Of a DNA stretch of 64,000 nt, positions 22,514 to 32,513 are shown piece after piece. Each line of letters opens with the position of its first letter. Within the stretch, counting starts at the first letter, position 1. The position numbers and the translations under genes are program-made. The notes beneath the pieces are model-generated. The model was not told the origin of the DNA. It made no database searches and saw nothing but the letters and a program-made list of their open reading frames with translations. This DNA comes from Saussurea involucrata (Eukaryota > Streptophyta > Magnoliopsida > Asterales > Asteraceae), in the NCBI GenBank assembly GCA_033807775.1, contig CM066313.1, positions 89,785,484 to 89,849,483 on the forward strand, read 5' to 3'.

Positions 22514-23893
22514 TGTAACAACCCAATCCAAGACATGCCAAAACAAGACATATATAATAATATATCGCCAAAACTTGGCCCAAGGTTCACACCATATATA
22601 GCATTTAAGGAGTTTTGCGAATCATAAATAAATATAAAGTTTGGCAAATAATATATGGGACACACCCCCCATAAGCATCACACTATGACAGATGGGACAC
22701 ACCCCCCATAAGCGTCATACCATAACATATGAGACACACCCCCCATAAGCATCACACCATTACGTATGGGACACACCCCCCATATACATCACACATTACG
22801 TATGGGACACACCCCCCATATACATCACATCATGCATAAGTAAGTCATATGCAACATACATTAAGTAAGCACGCATGTACGAGTAAATGAACAAGTACCA
22901 TCAAGCTTTAGTTAGAAAAACTCACCTGTTACGCTTACGTTCCTTTCTTATTCTGGTATGCACTTCCAAACGATCTACCTGGCGAAAGGATAAACTCATA
23001 AGTTGATCATCTCAACTCCCCGGACGACACTCTATTCCGGACAGCACACTTATCCGGACAACACACCTATCCGGACAACACCTCTATCCGGACAACACAC
23101 CTATCCGGACAACACCTCTATCCGGACAACACACCTATCCGGACAACACACCTTTCCGGACAACACCTCTATCCGGACAACACACATATCCGGACAACAC
23201 ACCTATCCGGACAACACACCTATCCGGACAACACCTCTATCCGGACAACACACATATCCGGACAACACACCTATCCGGACAACACACACATAACAGATAC
23301 TTACCCGGAAACCTTCAAATGGTCGGGGTGTCCGGACGTCCAGGAAGGTATCCGGACGTCGACCTGTCCCTTACTTGGTCCGATAAATCCCAGAAACGGC
23401 CGATAACTCACAGATGAAGATTAACATCTACACCACGGACACTAAACTCAACAATTACTGAAATCTTGACAATAATAAGACAGTATAACGCCCAAACTTC
23501 CCCAATAAGCTTCAACCTCAACTTTTGCCAAAAACCTCAAAAGATAAATCACCCTAACCACATACCACAGATTAAGGATGAGTAGAAGAGAATTACCTGG
23601 ATGACTTCTTGCAGAAATCGAATCCCCACACACCCTTTTCTTCTGATTTCCAAGCTTAAGGGTCCTTTTTCTCCAAAATGCTCAAGAACTCCCAACCCTT
23701 CTTTCTCCTCTCTATTCTTTCTTCAATCAGCCGCCAACAACAATCCAATTCAGTAAAAGAATGCTCTCTCTAGGGTTTTTTTGTGCCCATTTATACCCTA
23801 CCACATATTTATCAAAAAGCCCCTCAACTTTCATAAATATAAAAATTCTACCACAAGGCTTGAAACTCTTTCTTTTTGGACACAGTTACTACA
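22514..23893 (-). repeat. 5' LTR of gypsy element C
   Basis: Near-identical to 16323-17720. The TATA box is at 23787-23796, the minisatellite at 23025-23287, the splice donor CAG/GTGAGT at 22920-22928 and the GGGACACACCCCCCAT repeats at 22653-22829. Followed by the target duplication CCTTC. Confidence 0.9.
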
Positions 23894-23898
23894 CCTTC

Positions 23899-24686
23899 CG
23901 ATCATTACCCGAATCTTCATCCCAAATAATAAGCCTTTACACATCAACGATTCCAGTTGCAGTTATTCGGAGCAATCACAAGCGGAGAAGATAAAGCAAG
24001 ATGTTCAGATTTGCAAGCATCAAAATCATGATTTTGTAGCGAATGACGGGGTGTTGAACTATAGGTATCGGTCAAATGGTGAGTCGATATTCGTTTGTTT
24101 TAGCAGGAAGATAACTGCCGCCGGTGGTTTAATGTCGGCCGTAGTGGCGGTGGATGAAGATGGAGAACTGCGACGACATTTGCTCAACTCCGATGGAAAT
24201 CGATCTCTGATTAGGCCAAATCTGTGACGAAACTACTTTGGCCTAATGCTTCTAATCTTCTACGATTGCGGCATCACTCATCAGAGAAGAAACGCTATGG
24301 AAGACTCCACCTCAGAGTCCTCGGCATCCTCCAAACAGCTCATCATCATCATCATTGTCACTCACTTTGGGGATTTAGTATGTCAATTTGAAGTTAAAAA
24401 AGAGATATGGTTTAGGGTTTTTCACCAAAATATCACGAACAAAGAAAAAAGATAGGGATATCAGTATATCCAAGGGGTGAACTTTACAGGAAGGAAGGAC
24501 TTATGATGTAGGCGTATAACCTCTAAGCGATTTAGAGGTTTGGTTTTCACTTTTTGGTTTAGAGCATTTTTAGACATAAGAGTCACTGGAAAAGAGAAAA
24601 TAACAAACAATCTGAAACATCAAATGTCTTACCGAATCAGATTATAGAGCCAATTAAGTGCTTATTTTCAATAAACAAACAGGGCC
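23899..24686 (+). other. Low-copy-looking sequence with a short open frame, unknown
   Basis: Host DNA beyond the gypsy insertion. A frame continuing out of the LTR reaches 24227; its last 85 residues (AEKIKQDVQICKHQ, SIFVCFSRKITAAGG, VAVDEDGELRRHLL) look protein-like with normal codon composition. I recognise no family. It may be a gene fragment cut by the gypsy insertion or carried by a DNA element. A GTTTGTTTATTG-like end at about 24650-24690 resembles 15988-16105 in inverse orientation. Confidence 0.3.
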
Positions 24687-24859
24687 AAAGTGTCAATGGT
24701 ACGTATTTTAATTAACTAATTAATCATTTTCCATAAAATATTAACTAATAATTGATCTAAATATTTTATTAAAAATATTTTTTATTTACATAGAATATGA
24801 ATATATATTTATTAATCAATATATAATTTACATAAATATTTTATAAGTTGTTATACTTG

Positions 24860-25193
24860 AATTGGGGTCGACGGAATCTATTAAAACAACTTATAAAAGT
24901 GCTTATTAAAACAACTTAGACGTATTTTTAAAAGTGCTTATTAATTTATGCTTATTTTTAAAAGTGCTTATCAACTTATAAAGATAATAAAGTAATTTGG
25001 TTGAATAAGTAAATAAGCAATTTTAAATAAGTCAGGATGGAGTAACTTATCAAAAACAACTTATTTGCGGTGTGAAAAAGTCATAGACACTTTTTTTTTC
25101 AATCCAAACACTAAAAATAGCTTATTTACGGTGTGAAAAAGCCATAAGCAAATAAGTTAAAAAAAATAAGCAATCCCAAACACCCACTAAAAG
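24860..25193. mobile_element. MITE-like AT-rich repeat
   Basis: The right end reads in reverse GTGGGTGTTTGGGATTGCTT, a common end of plant hAT-like MITEs. Inside, a ~65-bp unit (CTTATTTGCGGTGTGAAAAA and following) is duplicated, and GTGCTTATT / AACTTATAA phrases recur. No clear left terminus. Confidence 0.4.
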
Positions 25194-25430
25194 AAAGGCA
25201 ATCATCAAATATAGAAATAATTAATATGATTTAAAATAATTGATAAATTAAAAATTAGTACCCCATTAAAAATTATTTAAAAACTAAAAAGTTATTATTA
25301 ATATTAGTTAATAATGATTAGGATTTAATTTAGAGTATCATTAACAATAATTAGAGACATAATTGAAAGATACTGAGAGAAGTTTCTAAAATTTATATTC
25401 ATGACCATTTACCAAATGCTCATTGGCCAA

Positions 25431-25807
25431 GAGCATCTCCAACAGCATTGCTAAAATAGAAAAAAATGGTTTTTGTTTGTTATTCTTTTCCAACATCATT
25501 GTTATCCTTGTTTGCTAAAATATAGATTCATGGAAAAATCTCTAAATATAGAGAACTCTCTATAATTCTCTAAATATGAGAGAAAAATCATTAATTTATT
25601 CAACCCACCAATAACATAATTTATCGTTTTATATTAAATTTTTTCTTTAAAGTGTATTGGGAATATAAATTAGAAAATATTATATTAATATAATTTGTGT
25701 TAAAATCTCTAAAAAAAGCGGTTGGAGATGAATGCAACTCTTTTTAGAGATTTTAACTTTTGATTCTCTATTTTAGAAAAATTATAGCAAAACTGTTGGA
25801 GATGCTC
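25431..25807. mobile_element. MITE with 17-bp terminal inverted repeats
   Basis: The left end GAGCATCTCCAACAGCATT and the right end ACTGTTGGAGATGCTC are inverted. CTAAAATAGAAAAA against TTCTATTTTAG extends the arms inward. The right end is followed by two further copies of the end motif (GCGGTTGGAGATGCTC near 25820 and GCAAAGCTGTTG near 25845), suggesting repeated insertion or end duplication. This GAGCATCTCCAAC family is common in dicot genomes. Confidence 0.7.
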
Positions 25808-26117
25808 TAAGAGCAAAGCGGTTGGAGATGCTCTAAAATAGCAAAGCTGTTGAAGATTAATGTAACCCAATTTTTTTTCTATTTTAGCAATGAATAGTGT
25901 GTCATTTACCTTCCGCATAAACATTGAAAATACCTAAAATCTTATGCGATAAGAGGTATAACAATGACAAAAAATATTAACTATTAAGAAGCTTTACAAA
26001 AAACAAGAATCTTACCCGATAAAAACTTGTGGGATAAAACCCATGCCAATAGTACATTTTAATGGCCGGGAATGATATTTCAACGCCTAATTTAATGATC
26101 TTTTGGAAGTATACTTA

Positions 26118-26750
26118 GACCATGAGTACCGCATACCCACGAACCCACTGAACCCTGATGTCACCTCAACGTCACATCGGCTTTTCTCTTTCCTACCCTC
26201 ATTACCCTAAAGTGGATTACCGCCAATCCACTGAACCCGAATGCCACATCAGCTTTTTTAATTCTTTTATTTATACATTTAATTATTTAACAAAATAAAA
26301 ATATTCATATATTTTTTAATAAATAAAAATAAGATAAGTAACAAAAATAAAAATTCATATCATTCATTAAAAAATTAAAAAATACAAAACACTAAAAACT
26401 AATATTAAAAATTATGTAATTTTCTATCTCCTCGATCGGTTACGACGGGATGTAGGTGTGGTGTTTGAATTCATGATGGAAGAAAGTATTGAATTTGGTA
26501 TGAAAATATGAAAGTGGTAGAGGTTAATATATATAGTGTGTATAATTTGAAAAATAAAATTAAAATAAAAAAGAGCCGTTTACCAACGGTAATATTGAAA
26601 AATAAAAATAAAAATTAAATTTTGAACGGGTTCCCGAACCCAACCCTACCCGATACCCCCTACCCGATTACCCCGTACCGTCCTACCCGCCTACCCGATG
26701 AACCCGCCTCTCGAACCCGGCCGTGGTACCCGATGGCGGTACGCACGGCC
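26118..26750. mobile_element. MITE (TTA target site) just upstream of the AAA-ATPase gene
   Basis: The left end GACCATGAGTACCGCATACCC and the right end, in reverse GGCCGTGCGTACCGCCAT, are imperfect inverted repeats. TTA flanks both sides (26115-26117 and 26751-26753). The interior shares CCACATCAGC and TTTATTTATACATTTAATTA with the element at 30658-31565, so both belong to one family. The right arm has a tandem TACCCGAT repeat. The TTA duplication suggests PIF/Harbinger (Tourist-like). Confidence 0.65.
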
Positions 26751-26827
26751 TTACAGCAGGAAGCTTCCTTGTGGTCTCATGCACCGAGCAAGATCTATTT
26801 CATTGACTCTTGCACTTGACTCACTTC

Positions 26828-26836
26828 TATATAAAG
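26828..26836 (+). promoter_or_regulatory. TATA box of the AAA-ATPase gene
   Basis: TATATAAAG lies 84 bp before the ATG, which allows a short 5' leader of about 50-60 nt. It is only 77 bp from the end of the upstream MITE, so the MITE supplies most of the upstream regulatory DNA. Confidence 0.65.
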
Positions 26837-26919
26837 AAACTAAATTACATCTAAAACCATCAATTCAAGTTCAACCAACTAAAATCTTGTTTCATTTGTG
26901 ATCTGAAAGAAGATAAATA

Positions 26920-28422
26920 ATGGGAGATCATTACATGACTCAGTTAGGGTCCGCCATGGCCGGAGTTATGTTCGTATGGGCAATCTTCAAGCAATGGTTT
27001 CCCCAAGAACTCGCAGACCAAATCGAAAAATACTTTCAAAAACTCCTTAGTTATGTCTACCCTTATCTCCAGATCACTTTCCATGAGTATCAAGGAGATG
27101 GGTTCGAGCGAAGCAAGGCGTATGTCGCCATCGAACGCTACCTCAGCACCTACACCTCCAATCGCGCCAAACGCCTCAAAGCCAGCGTCATCAAAGACTG
27201 CAAATCTGTCGTCCTCAGTATCGACGATTACGAACAAGTTACAGACGAGTTCAAAGGCATCAAGATCTGGTGGACTTCCAGCAAAACTTTCACCCAACAG
27301 CGCGCTCTCTTTTCGTACCGCAATGATGATGAAAAGCGGTTTTACAAGCTCACTTGCCATCGCAAAAACAGAGATGTTGTCACTAAAGCTTACTTGCAAC
27401 ACGTGTTCGACGAAGGCAAGGCCATTGCCATAAAAACAAGGCAAAGGAAGCTGTATACTAACAACAAGGGCGAAAGTGGTGGGTGGGGAAGCAAGAAGTG
27501 GAGTCACATTATATTCGAACACCCTTCTACCTTTGATACTCTTGCAATGGACCCAAACAAGAAAAAGGATATCTTGAATGATCTTTTTACTTTCAGCAAG
27601 TCGAAAGATTACTATAAAAAGGTGGGTAAATCGTGGAAAAGAGGATATCTTCTTTATGGTCCTCCTGGAACTGGGAAGTCTAGTATGATTGCAGCCATGG
27701 CTAACCTTTTGGAGTACGATATTTATGATCTTGAATTAACCTCTGTGAAAGATAACACGGAGTTAAGGAAGCTACTCATCGATACTTCAAGTAAGTCCAT
27801 AATTGTGATCGAGGATATCGATTGTTCACTTGATCTCACGGGTCAAAGAAAGGAGAAAAAGGAAGACAAGAAAGAGGAGGAGAAGGATCCGATTGCGAAG
27901 AAGGTGAAGGAGGAAAAGGAAAAAAACGGAAGTGAAGTGACTTTGTCTGGGCTTTTGAACTTCATTGATGGGTTATGGTCGGCTTGTGGGAGCGAGAGAC
28001 TGATCGTTTTCACGACCAACTATGTCGAAAAGCTTGATCCTGCTCTCATTAGAAGAGGAAGAATGGATAAGCATATCGAGTTGTCCTACTGTTGTTTCGA
28101 ATCTTTCAAGGTGCTTGCCAAGAACTATCTTGATCTTGAATCACATGAACTGTTTGCAACCATCAGTCGATTGTTGGAGGAGACCAACATGACTCCGGCC
28201 GATGTTGCAGAGAATTTGATGCCAAAGTCAGATGAAGAGAATGCTGAGAGTTGCTTAAAAACCCTGATCAAATCTCTTGAAGTTGCAAAAGAAGAAGCAA
28301 AACTGACAACTGCTGAGGAAGAAGCAGGTGAAGAGAGTGAAGAAGATGGTGAAGACAGTGAAGAAGATGGTGAAGACAGTGAGGCAAAAGTAGATGATGA
28401 ACAAGGAAAGAAGGATGATTGA
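26920..28422 (+). CDS. BCS1-like AAA-ATPase (AAA-ATPase ASD / AATP1 type), intact single exon
   Basis: 500 residues, one exon, normal for this plant family. Residues 1-30 hold a hydrophobic segment (SAMAGVMFVWAIF) that can act as membrane anchor. Residues about 30-130 match the AAA_assoc N-domain (YPYLQITFHEYQGDGFERSKAY, YLS). The AAA core has Walker A GPPGTGKSS at 247-255, Walker B IIVIEDIDCS at 294-303 and the arginine-finger motif DPALIRRGRMD at 373-383. A Lys/Glu-rich insert at 309-338 and an acidic tail with a duplicated EEDGEDS are typical variable parts. Members are membrane-bound ATPases of mitochondria or ER, often induced by stress, ABA or pathogens. The ATG is the first in frame, 84 bp after a TATA box. 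No frame damage seen. Confidence 0.93.
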   Translation: MGDHYMTQLGSAMAGVMFVWAIFKQWFPQELADQIEKYFQKLLSYVYPYLQITFHEYQGDGFERSKAYVAIERYLSTYTSNRAKRLKASVIKDCKSVVLSIDDYEQVTDEFKGIKIWWTSSKTFTQQRALFSYRNDDEKRFYKLTCHRKNRDVVTKAYLQHVFDEGKAIAIKTRQRKLYTNNKGESGGWGSKKWSHIIFEHPSTFDTLAMDPNKKKDILNDLFTFSKSKDYYKKVGKSWKRGYLLYGPPGTGKSSMIAAMANLLEYDIYDLELTSVKDNTELRKLLIDTSSKSIIVIEDIDCSLDLTGQRKEKKEDKKEEEKDPIAKKVKEEKEKNGSEVTLSGLLNFIDGLWSACGSERLIVFTTNYVEKLDPALIRRGRMDKHIELSYCCFESFKVLAKNYLDLESHELFATISRLLEETNMTPADVAENLMPKSDEENAESCLKTLIKSLEVAKEEAKLTTAEEEAGEESEEDGEDSEEDGEDSEAKVDDEQGKKDD

Positions 28423-28560
28423 AGATTTGAATTATAAAAGTTTGTGTATTTTAAATTGTCGTTTAATTGTTTTAGGAAATTGGAGCTTCTTTTGGGGCAT
28501 GTTACCTGATTGACATGTCCTTGTAACGTCAAACGACAATTATATGACTTGATCTTTCTA
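28423..28560 (+). other. 3' untranslated region of the AAA-ATPase gene
   Basis: AT-rich sequence after the TGA stop, with several T-rich and AATTATA words that could serve as plant polyadenylation signals. No single signal can be assigned with confidence. Confidence 0.4.
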
Positions 28561-28776
28561 TTTTTTTTTAAAGGCAACACACGCACGCTTTCCGGGGTAT
28601 CCTGGGCTCCCACTTAAGGGTGCCACCCAAACTAATCCCCCTCGACCCACGACCCGGCCCAATTGAGCAGACCCACGATCGAGATACCGCAGAAGTGTTC
28701 ACCATGGGACTCGAACCCGGGTAGTCAGGGCTTCCACCACTGACCCTCCCGGGATGTTACCGGCCACTGGGCTACA
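28561..28776 (-). mobile_element. tRNA-derived SINE
   Basis: On the minus strand it has an RNA polymerase III box A (TAGCCCAGTGG at 28764-28774), 46 bp on a box B (GGTTCGAGTCC at 28707-28717), about 130 bp of tRNA-unrelated body, and a terminal A9 (T9 at 28561-28569). Length about 215 bp, typical of plant SINEs. It lies in the 3' flank of the ATPase gene. A clear target duplication was not found. Confidence 0.85.
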
Positions 28777-28927
28777 ATTATGATCCACAATACTCGATGA
28801 AATAAATTTTTAGGTTGATTATCAAAAGTAGCTTTTCAAAATTGATGTGTTATACGGTTTAATGCTATTTATTATGTGGACCATTGGATTATTATTTATT
28901 ATATATCACTACTCCAGAAAAGGGTTT

Positions 28928-29405
28928 TTAACACGGTTGTAAATGGGTTTTTACACGGTTTTGGAACCGTGTAAAAGCCCACCGTGTACAAAAGTGCGAG
29001 ACCTTTTTACATGGTTTTAGAACCGTTACACGGTTCAAAAACCGTGTAAAAAGGTGACAAAACCGTGTAAAAAGAACTCAATTTTACGCGGTTATTAATC
29101 AAAAACCGTGTAAAAAGGTGACAAAACCGTGTAAAAAAACTCAATTTTACACGGTTATTAGTCAAAACCGTGTAAAAACATCAACTATTTTACACGGTTT
29201 CTTGGCAAAACCGTGTAAAAAGATCAACTCCTTTTACACGGTTTCTAATAAGAACCGTGTTAAAATGTCGCATCTTTTTACACGATTTTAACTTGTAACC
29301 GTGTAAAAAGCTATGACCTTTTGACACGGTTTTGGCAAACAACCGTGTAAAAAAGGTGCATTTTTTTTACACGGTTATGCCTAACAACCGTGTAAAAAAG
29401 GGTTT
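28928..29405. repeat. Subterminal repeats of the CACTA element
   Basis: About twenty copies of ACACGGTT / AACCGTGT in both orientations, usually as TTTTTACACGGTT...AACCGTGTAAAAA pairs that can form stems, begin 20 bp from the terminus. In En/Spm such subterminal motifs bind the TNPA-type protein. Confidence 0.9.
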
Positions 29406-30186
29406 TTTTATTAAAAGGAATTCAAATACCATTATACGAATCTATATTAAAATAAAAAGAATATCTAGCTAACTTTGTACCAACCACAACAATAAATAAA
29501 AGAAAAAAATAGATAACTAGCTAGGGTCGACCCTCCTCCTTTATCCGGGCTTTGGACCGACAATGTCATGTGTTGACATGGGCGGAGTTACCTACCCCAC
29601 CCCCCATCTAAGAATAAGAAAGAAAGCCTAAAAACAAATGCTTTTTCACGCCTATTTAACTCAAAATCAACTCAAAACTTAGCAAAATGCATGAGTACAT
29701 TACACTACCCAATGAATTAATTAAAATAAAATACAAAAAAACATTTACCAAACTCATCTAACATGTTTCTCCAAACTAATTAACATCCAAAAACTAGCAT
29801 AAAGATCCATGGAGAAAATGCTCCACAAAAAAAATATTATATAGAACTACATAACACAAGAATAAAGCAAAAACCCAGTTACGATCTAAGAAACATATGT
29901 TCAACTTACAAAGTCCATATATTGGTTGAAAATCAGCTAGCGTTGCATATTAAGTTTTCCGGTCCTCATCGACACCACTCTTCTTTGCAATTTTCCATCA
30001 TCCACATCTCGGCCTAAAAACACCATGATCGTGATCAAAAAAAGCATTTCACCTAAAACCAAATTCATGAAATAAAAGAAAGTAACGCCCGACTTCTACA
30101 TTTCAATACTAGTCACCTTTTAGGGACTCACGATAATTATGTTACAACTGTCAAGCAAAATTTTTAGCAGAAAGTCAAAGCACATA
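29406..30186. other. Non-coding 3' part of the CACTA element
   Basis: AT-rich, no gene seen. It links the subterminal array to the last Ulp1-like exon. Confidence 0.5.
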
Positions 30187-32428
30187 CCTGTCTCCCACAT
30201 TTTTTCCGACGTCATGCGTTTGGGAGTGAATGAGTGTGCTATAAGGCATACAATCTCATCTAGTTGTTGCGCTGTAAAAGGAGCTTCAGACATCCGTATG
30301 CCCTATATTTTTATATATAAATTTAAAATAAAATATGTTATTTAACAAACTTAAGTCTTTTGTGCAATACAGAGATAAAATCTAAACAACCTTTAACAAA
30401 TATGTACCTTGTTTGAGATATCATATTGCTGCTTCATCACAAAATCGAATACTTGTTTGATTACGTAGTAACCACACTCCCATCCCTCTTTTTGCTGATT
30501 ACACTAAATTGTAATTAAAAAGAACAATTAGACACTTTAAAATACGAAATGCAATGCATTGTTTGATATATTCATTATACCTTGATTATCTTCCATGTAA
30601 TTTGAGCTGTAATATTATCGGCTTGACAAGGCCCTACGACCTTATTATAATCTCTAAGGCCATCCGCAACGCCCACGGGCTCGGGCTCGGGCTTCGCCAG
30701 ATGGCAAGCGGGTACGCGGGTAAGGGGTAAGGGGGAGCGGGCTAGCTGCGGGCTCGGGCTCAGCGGGTTTGTAAGCACGTGGAACCCGTGAGTAAAGTTT
30801 GACATAATTTGGCATAATTTAATGATTTTTAATTAAAATTTACACTTTCAACCCCTATACTTATTTACTAAATTTACTTTATACCTTTTAGTTTCATTAT
30901 TTTAATTTTACATTTAACACATATAATCGTTTATTAACTAAAACACGTTAAAAAAATACGTTTTAATTTTAACAAGTTACACCATTATAATCGTTTCTTC
31001 GATACGTTCGAAATGAGCCAAACATTGAATTTTTTTGGATTTATATATTTTAATATATATCATATAAACTACATAAAATTATTTTTTGAGTAAACTATGA
31101 TTTTGGTCCCTGTGGTTTACTGTTAATAACGGTTTTCGTCTTTGATCTTTTAAAACTGCTTTTTTTATCCTTATGGTTTCTAGTTTCCTTCCATTTTCAT
31201 CCCTCCATCCAACTTTGTTAAAATTAGAGTTAATTCTTCCAAAAAATAATTGAGAAAATTACATATTTGGTCCTTGTTTATTGTATATCAAATTTTACAT
31301 TTTTATCCTTAAGTTACGACATTTTTTTCTTATTTTTATTTATTATTTATCTTATTTTTGTTTATTCAAAAATATATAAATATTTTTATTTTGTTAAATA
31401 ATTAAATGTATAAATAAAAGAATTAAAAAAATGATGTGGCGCTGATGTGGCATTGAGGGCTTGAGGGCTTTTAGTTATGCGCTGGGGGTGTTTAGGGCTT
31501 GAGGGCTTAGCTGATGTGGCGCTGATGTGGCGTTGAGGGCTTTTATCTATGCTTTGTGGATGGCCTAATAGCCCTAAAAGAAATATCACAATACATATGT
31601 ATTACTAATCAATTAACTATATAACGAAATGACAACTATTTTATGAATAACACATTACTTACTTGTCCATATACTCTTTGATTTCGTAAGTTGTAGCTGT
31701 CTTTCCGTGTGACATCATCGAATCTAATATATAGACCAAGCGTTGTCTAGGCCGAATGATTAACAGCGACCAGTGATTCCTCAATTGTTTAAAATAATGA
31801 TGTTAATAGAACTTTACTGTAAATTGTATATATATATATAATAAATAATAGTCATATATATATGTGTGTATGTATACATCTTACCCATGTCAATACGGTG
31901 CCAAAAAGAAATTCTTAGCTTTGTGGTGCATCATGGTGTTGAAGATTGCCTTTGTGATGATGTGACCATCCCGTCGAATCGCATCAGCATTAATTGCTCC
32001 GGGCGCTATAAATGCACATCGGTTCTTTGTGTTTCTCATTAATATCATATATAGATGCCTAAAACATTACAGTGTGATAAAACTAAATATTGTTGATATG
32101 ATACGATAAATGATGATATATAGAAATTTACTTACGCCAAAAACCAAGTGATGATATTTTGGTCGAGCCAGCCATTTGTCATTAGATCTTCCAAGTCACT
32201 ATACTTGACCACTATATGAATTTCTGTAGGGCCAAAAACCCCTGCCTCAACCTGAGCCATTACCCCATTTTTCACCCACCCTTCATTAGACTGTATGTGT
32301 CTACGTAGACTCATCATTGTATGTTCTTTATTCAAGGGCTTTAACGTTTTAGTCATTTGTGGTTTTCTATGGGGTTCGGATGCAAGGGCCACTCTCTTCG
32401 ATTGAGCCTCGTCGTCTTTTTGTACCTA
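30187..32428 (-). pseudogene. Ulp1-like (C48) domain exons of the CACTA gene
   Basis: Minus-strand exons in order: about 32428-32136 (SDLEDLMTNGWLDQNIITWF), 32055-31899 (NTKNRCAFIAPGAI), 31780-31663 (NHWSLLIIRPRQRLVYILDS: catalytic His and Asp), 31573 interrupted to about 30596 (YNKVVGPCQADN), about 30504-30411 (GWECGYYVIKQVFDF: catalytic Cys) and about 30303-30187. Introns use GT-AG. A MITE (30658-31565) sits in the exon between Asp and Cys, and TGA replaces an expected Trp near 31905. The C48 fold is often fused to Transposase_24 proteins in plant CACTA elements. Inactive now. Confidence 0.75.
30658..31565. mobile_element. 908-bp MITE-like element inserted in the Ulp1-like exon
   Basis: The ends GGCCATCCGCAACGC and, in reverse, GGCCATCCACAAAGC are inverted repeats. 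TAA flanks both sides (30655-30657 and 31566-31568). The interior has GGGCTCGGGCTCGGGC and tandem GCTGATGTGGC phrases and the same AT-rich core as the MITE at 26118-26750. No transposase. The insertion point is 8 bp inside the exon that follows the acceptor TTTCTTTTAG. Confidence 0.75.
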
Positions 32429-32463
32429 CATTAACAATTCATATACAAATAGGAGGATACTAA

Positions 32464-32466
<3 letters not shown>

Positions 32467-32499
<33 letters not shown>
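32467..32499. repeat. AT dinucleotide microsatellite
   Basis: Sixteen or so AT repeats within an intron of the CACTA gene. Confidence 0.9.
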
Positions 32500-32500
<1 letters not shown>

Positions 32501-32513
32501 GAGTTGAGAAAAT

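Larger units (their letters stand above)
16323..23893 (-). mobile_element. Complete gypsy element C, structurally intact but coding-dead
   Basis: Two nearly identical LTRs (16323-17720 and 22514-23893) flank 4.8 kb. The 5-bp target duplication CCTTC is present at 16318-16322 and 23894-23898. The primer binding site is at 22500-22511 and the polypurine tract follows the left LTR at 17721-17745. The 5' LTR is the right-hand one. The internal region has no frame longer than about 130 codons. On the minus strand near 17740-18000 it still shows the decayed integrase tail of the Tekay/Del family. By eye the LTRs differ by roughly ten substitutions plus one 17-bp repeat unit, so the insertion is young although its genes are long dead. 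Confidence 0.9.

Noticed and set aside
15988..24686. Large DNA transposon bounded by GTTTGTTTATTG-like inverted ends, with gypsy C inside
   Set aside because: The ends match only loosely and no target duplication was found.
26944..27522. Minus-strand frame of 192 codons
   Set aside because: Antisense shadow of the AAA-ATPase gene.
28700..28780. tRNA gene
   Set aside because: Box A and B are present, but there is no cloverleaf; the poly(A) tail and body show a SINE.
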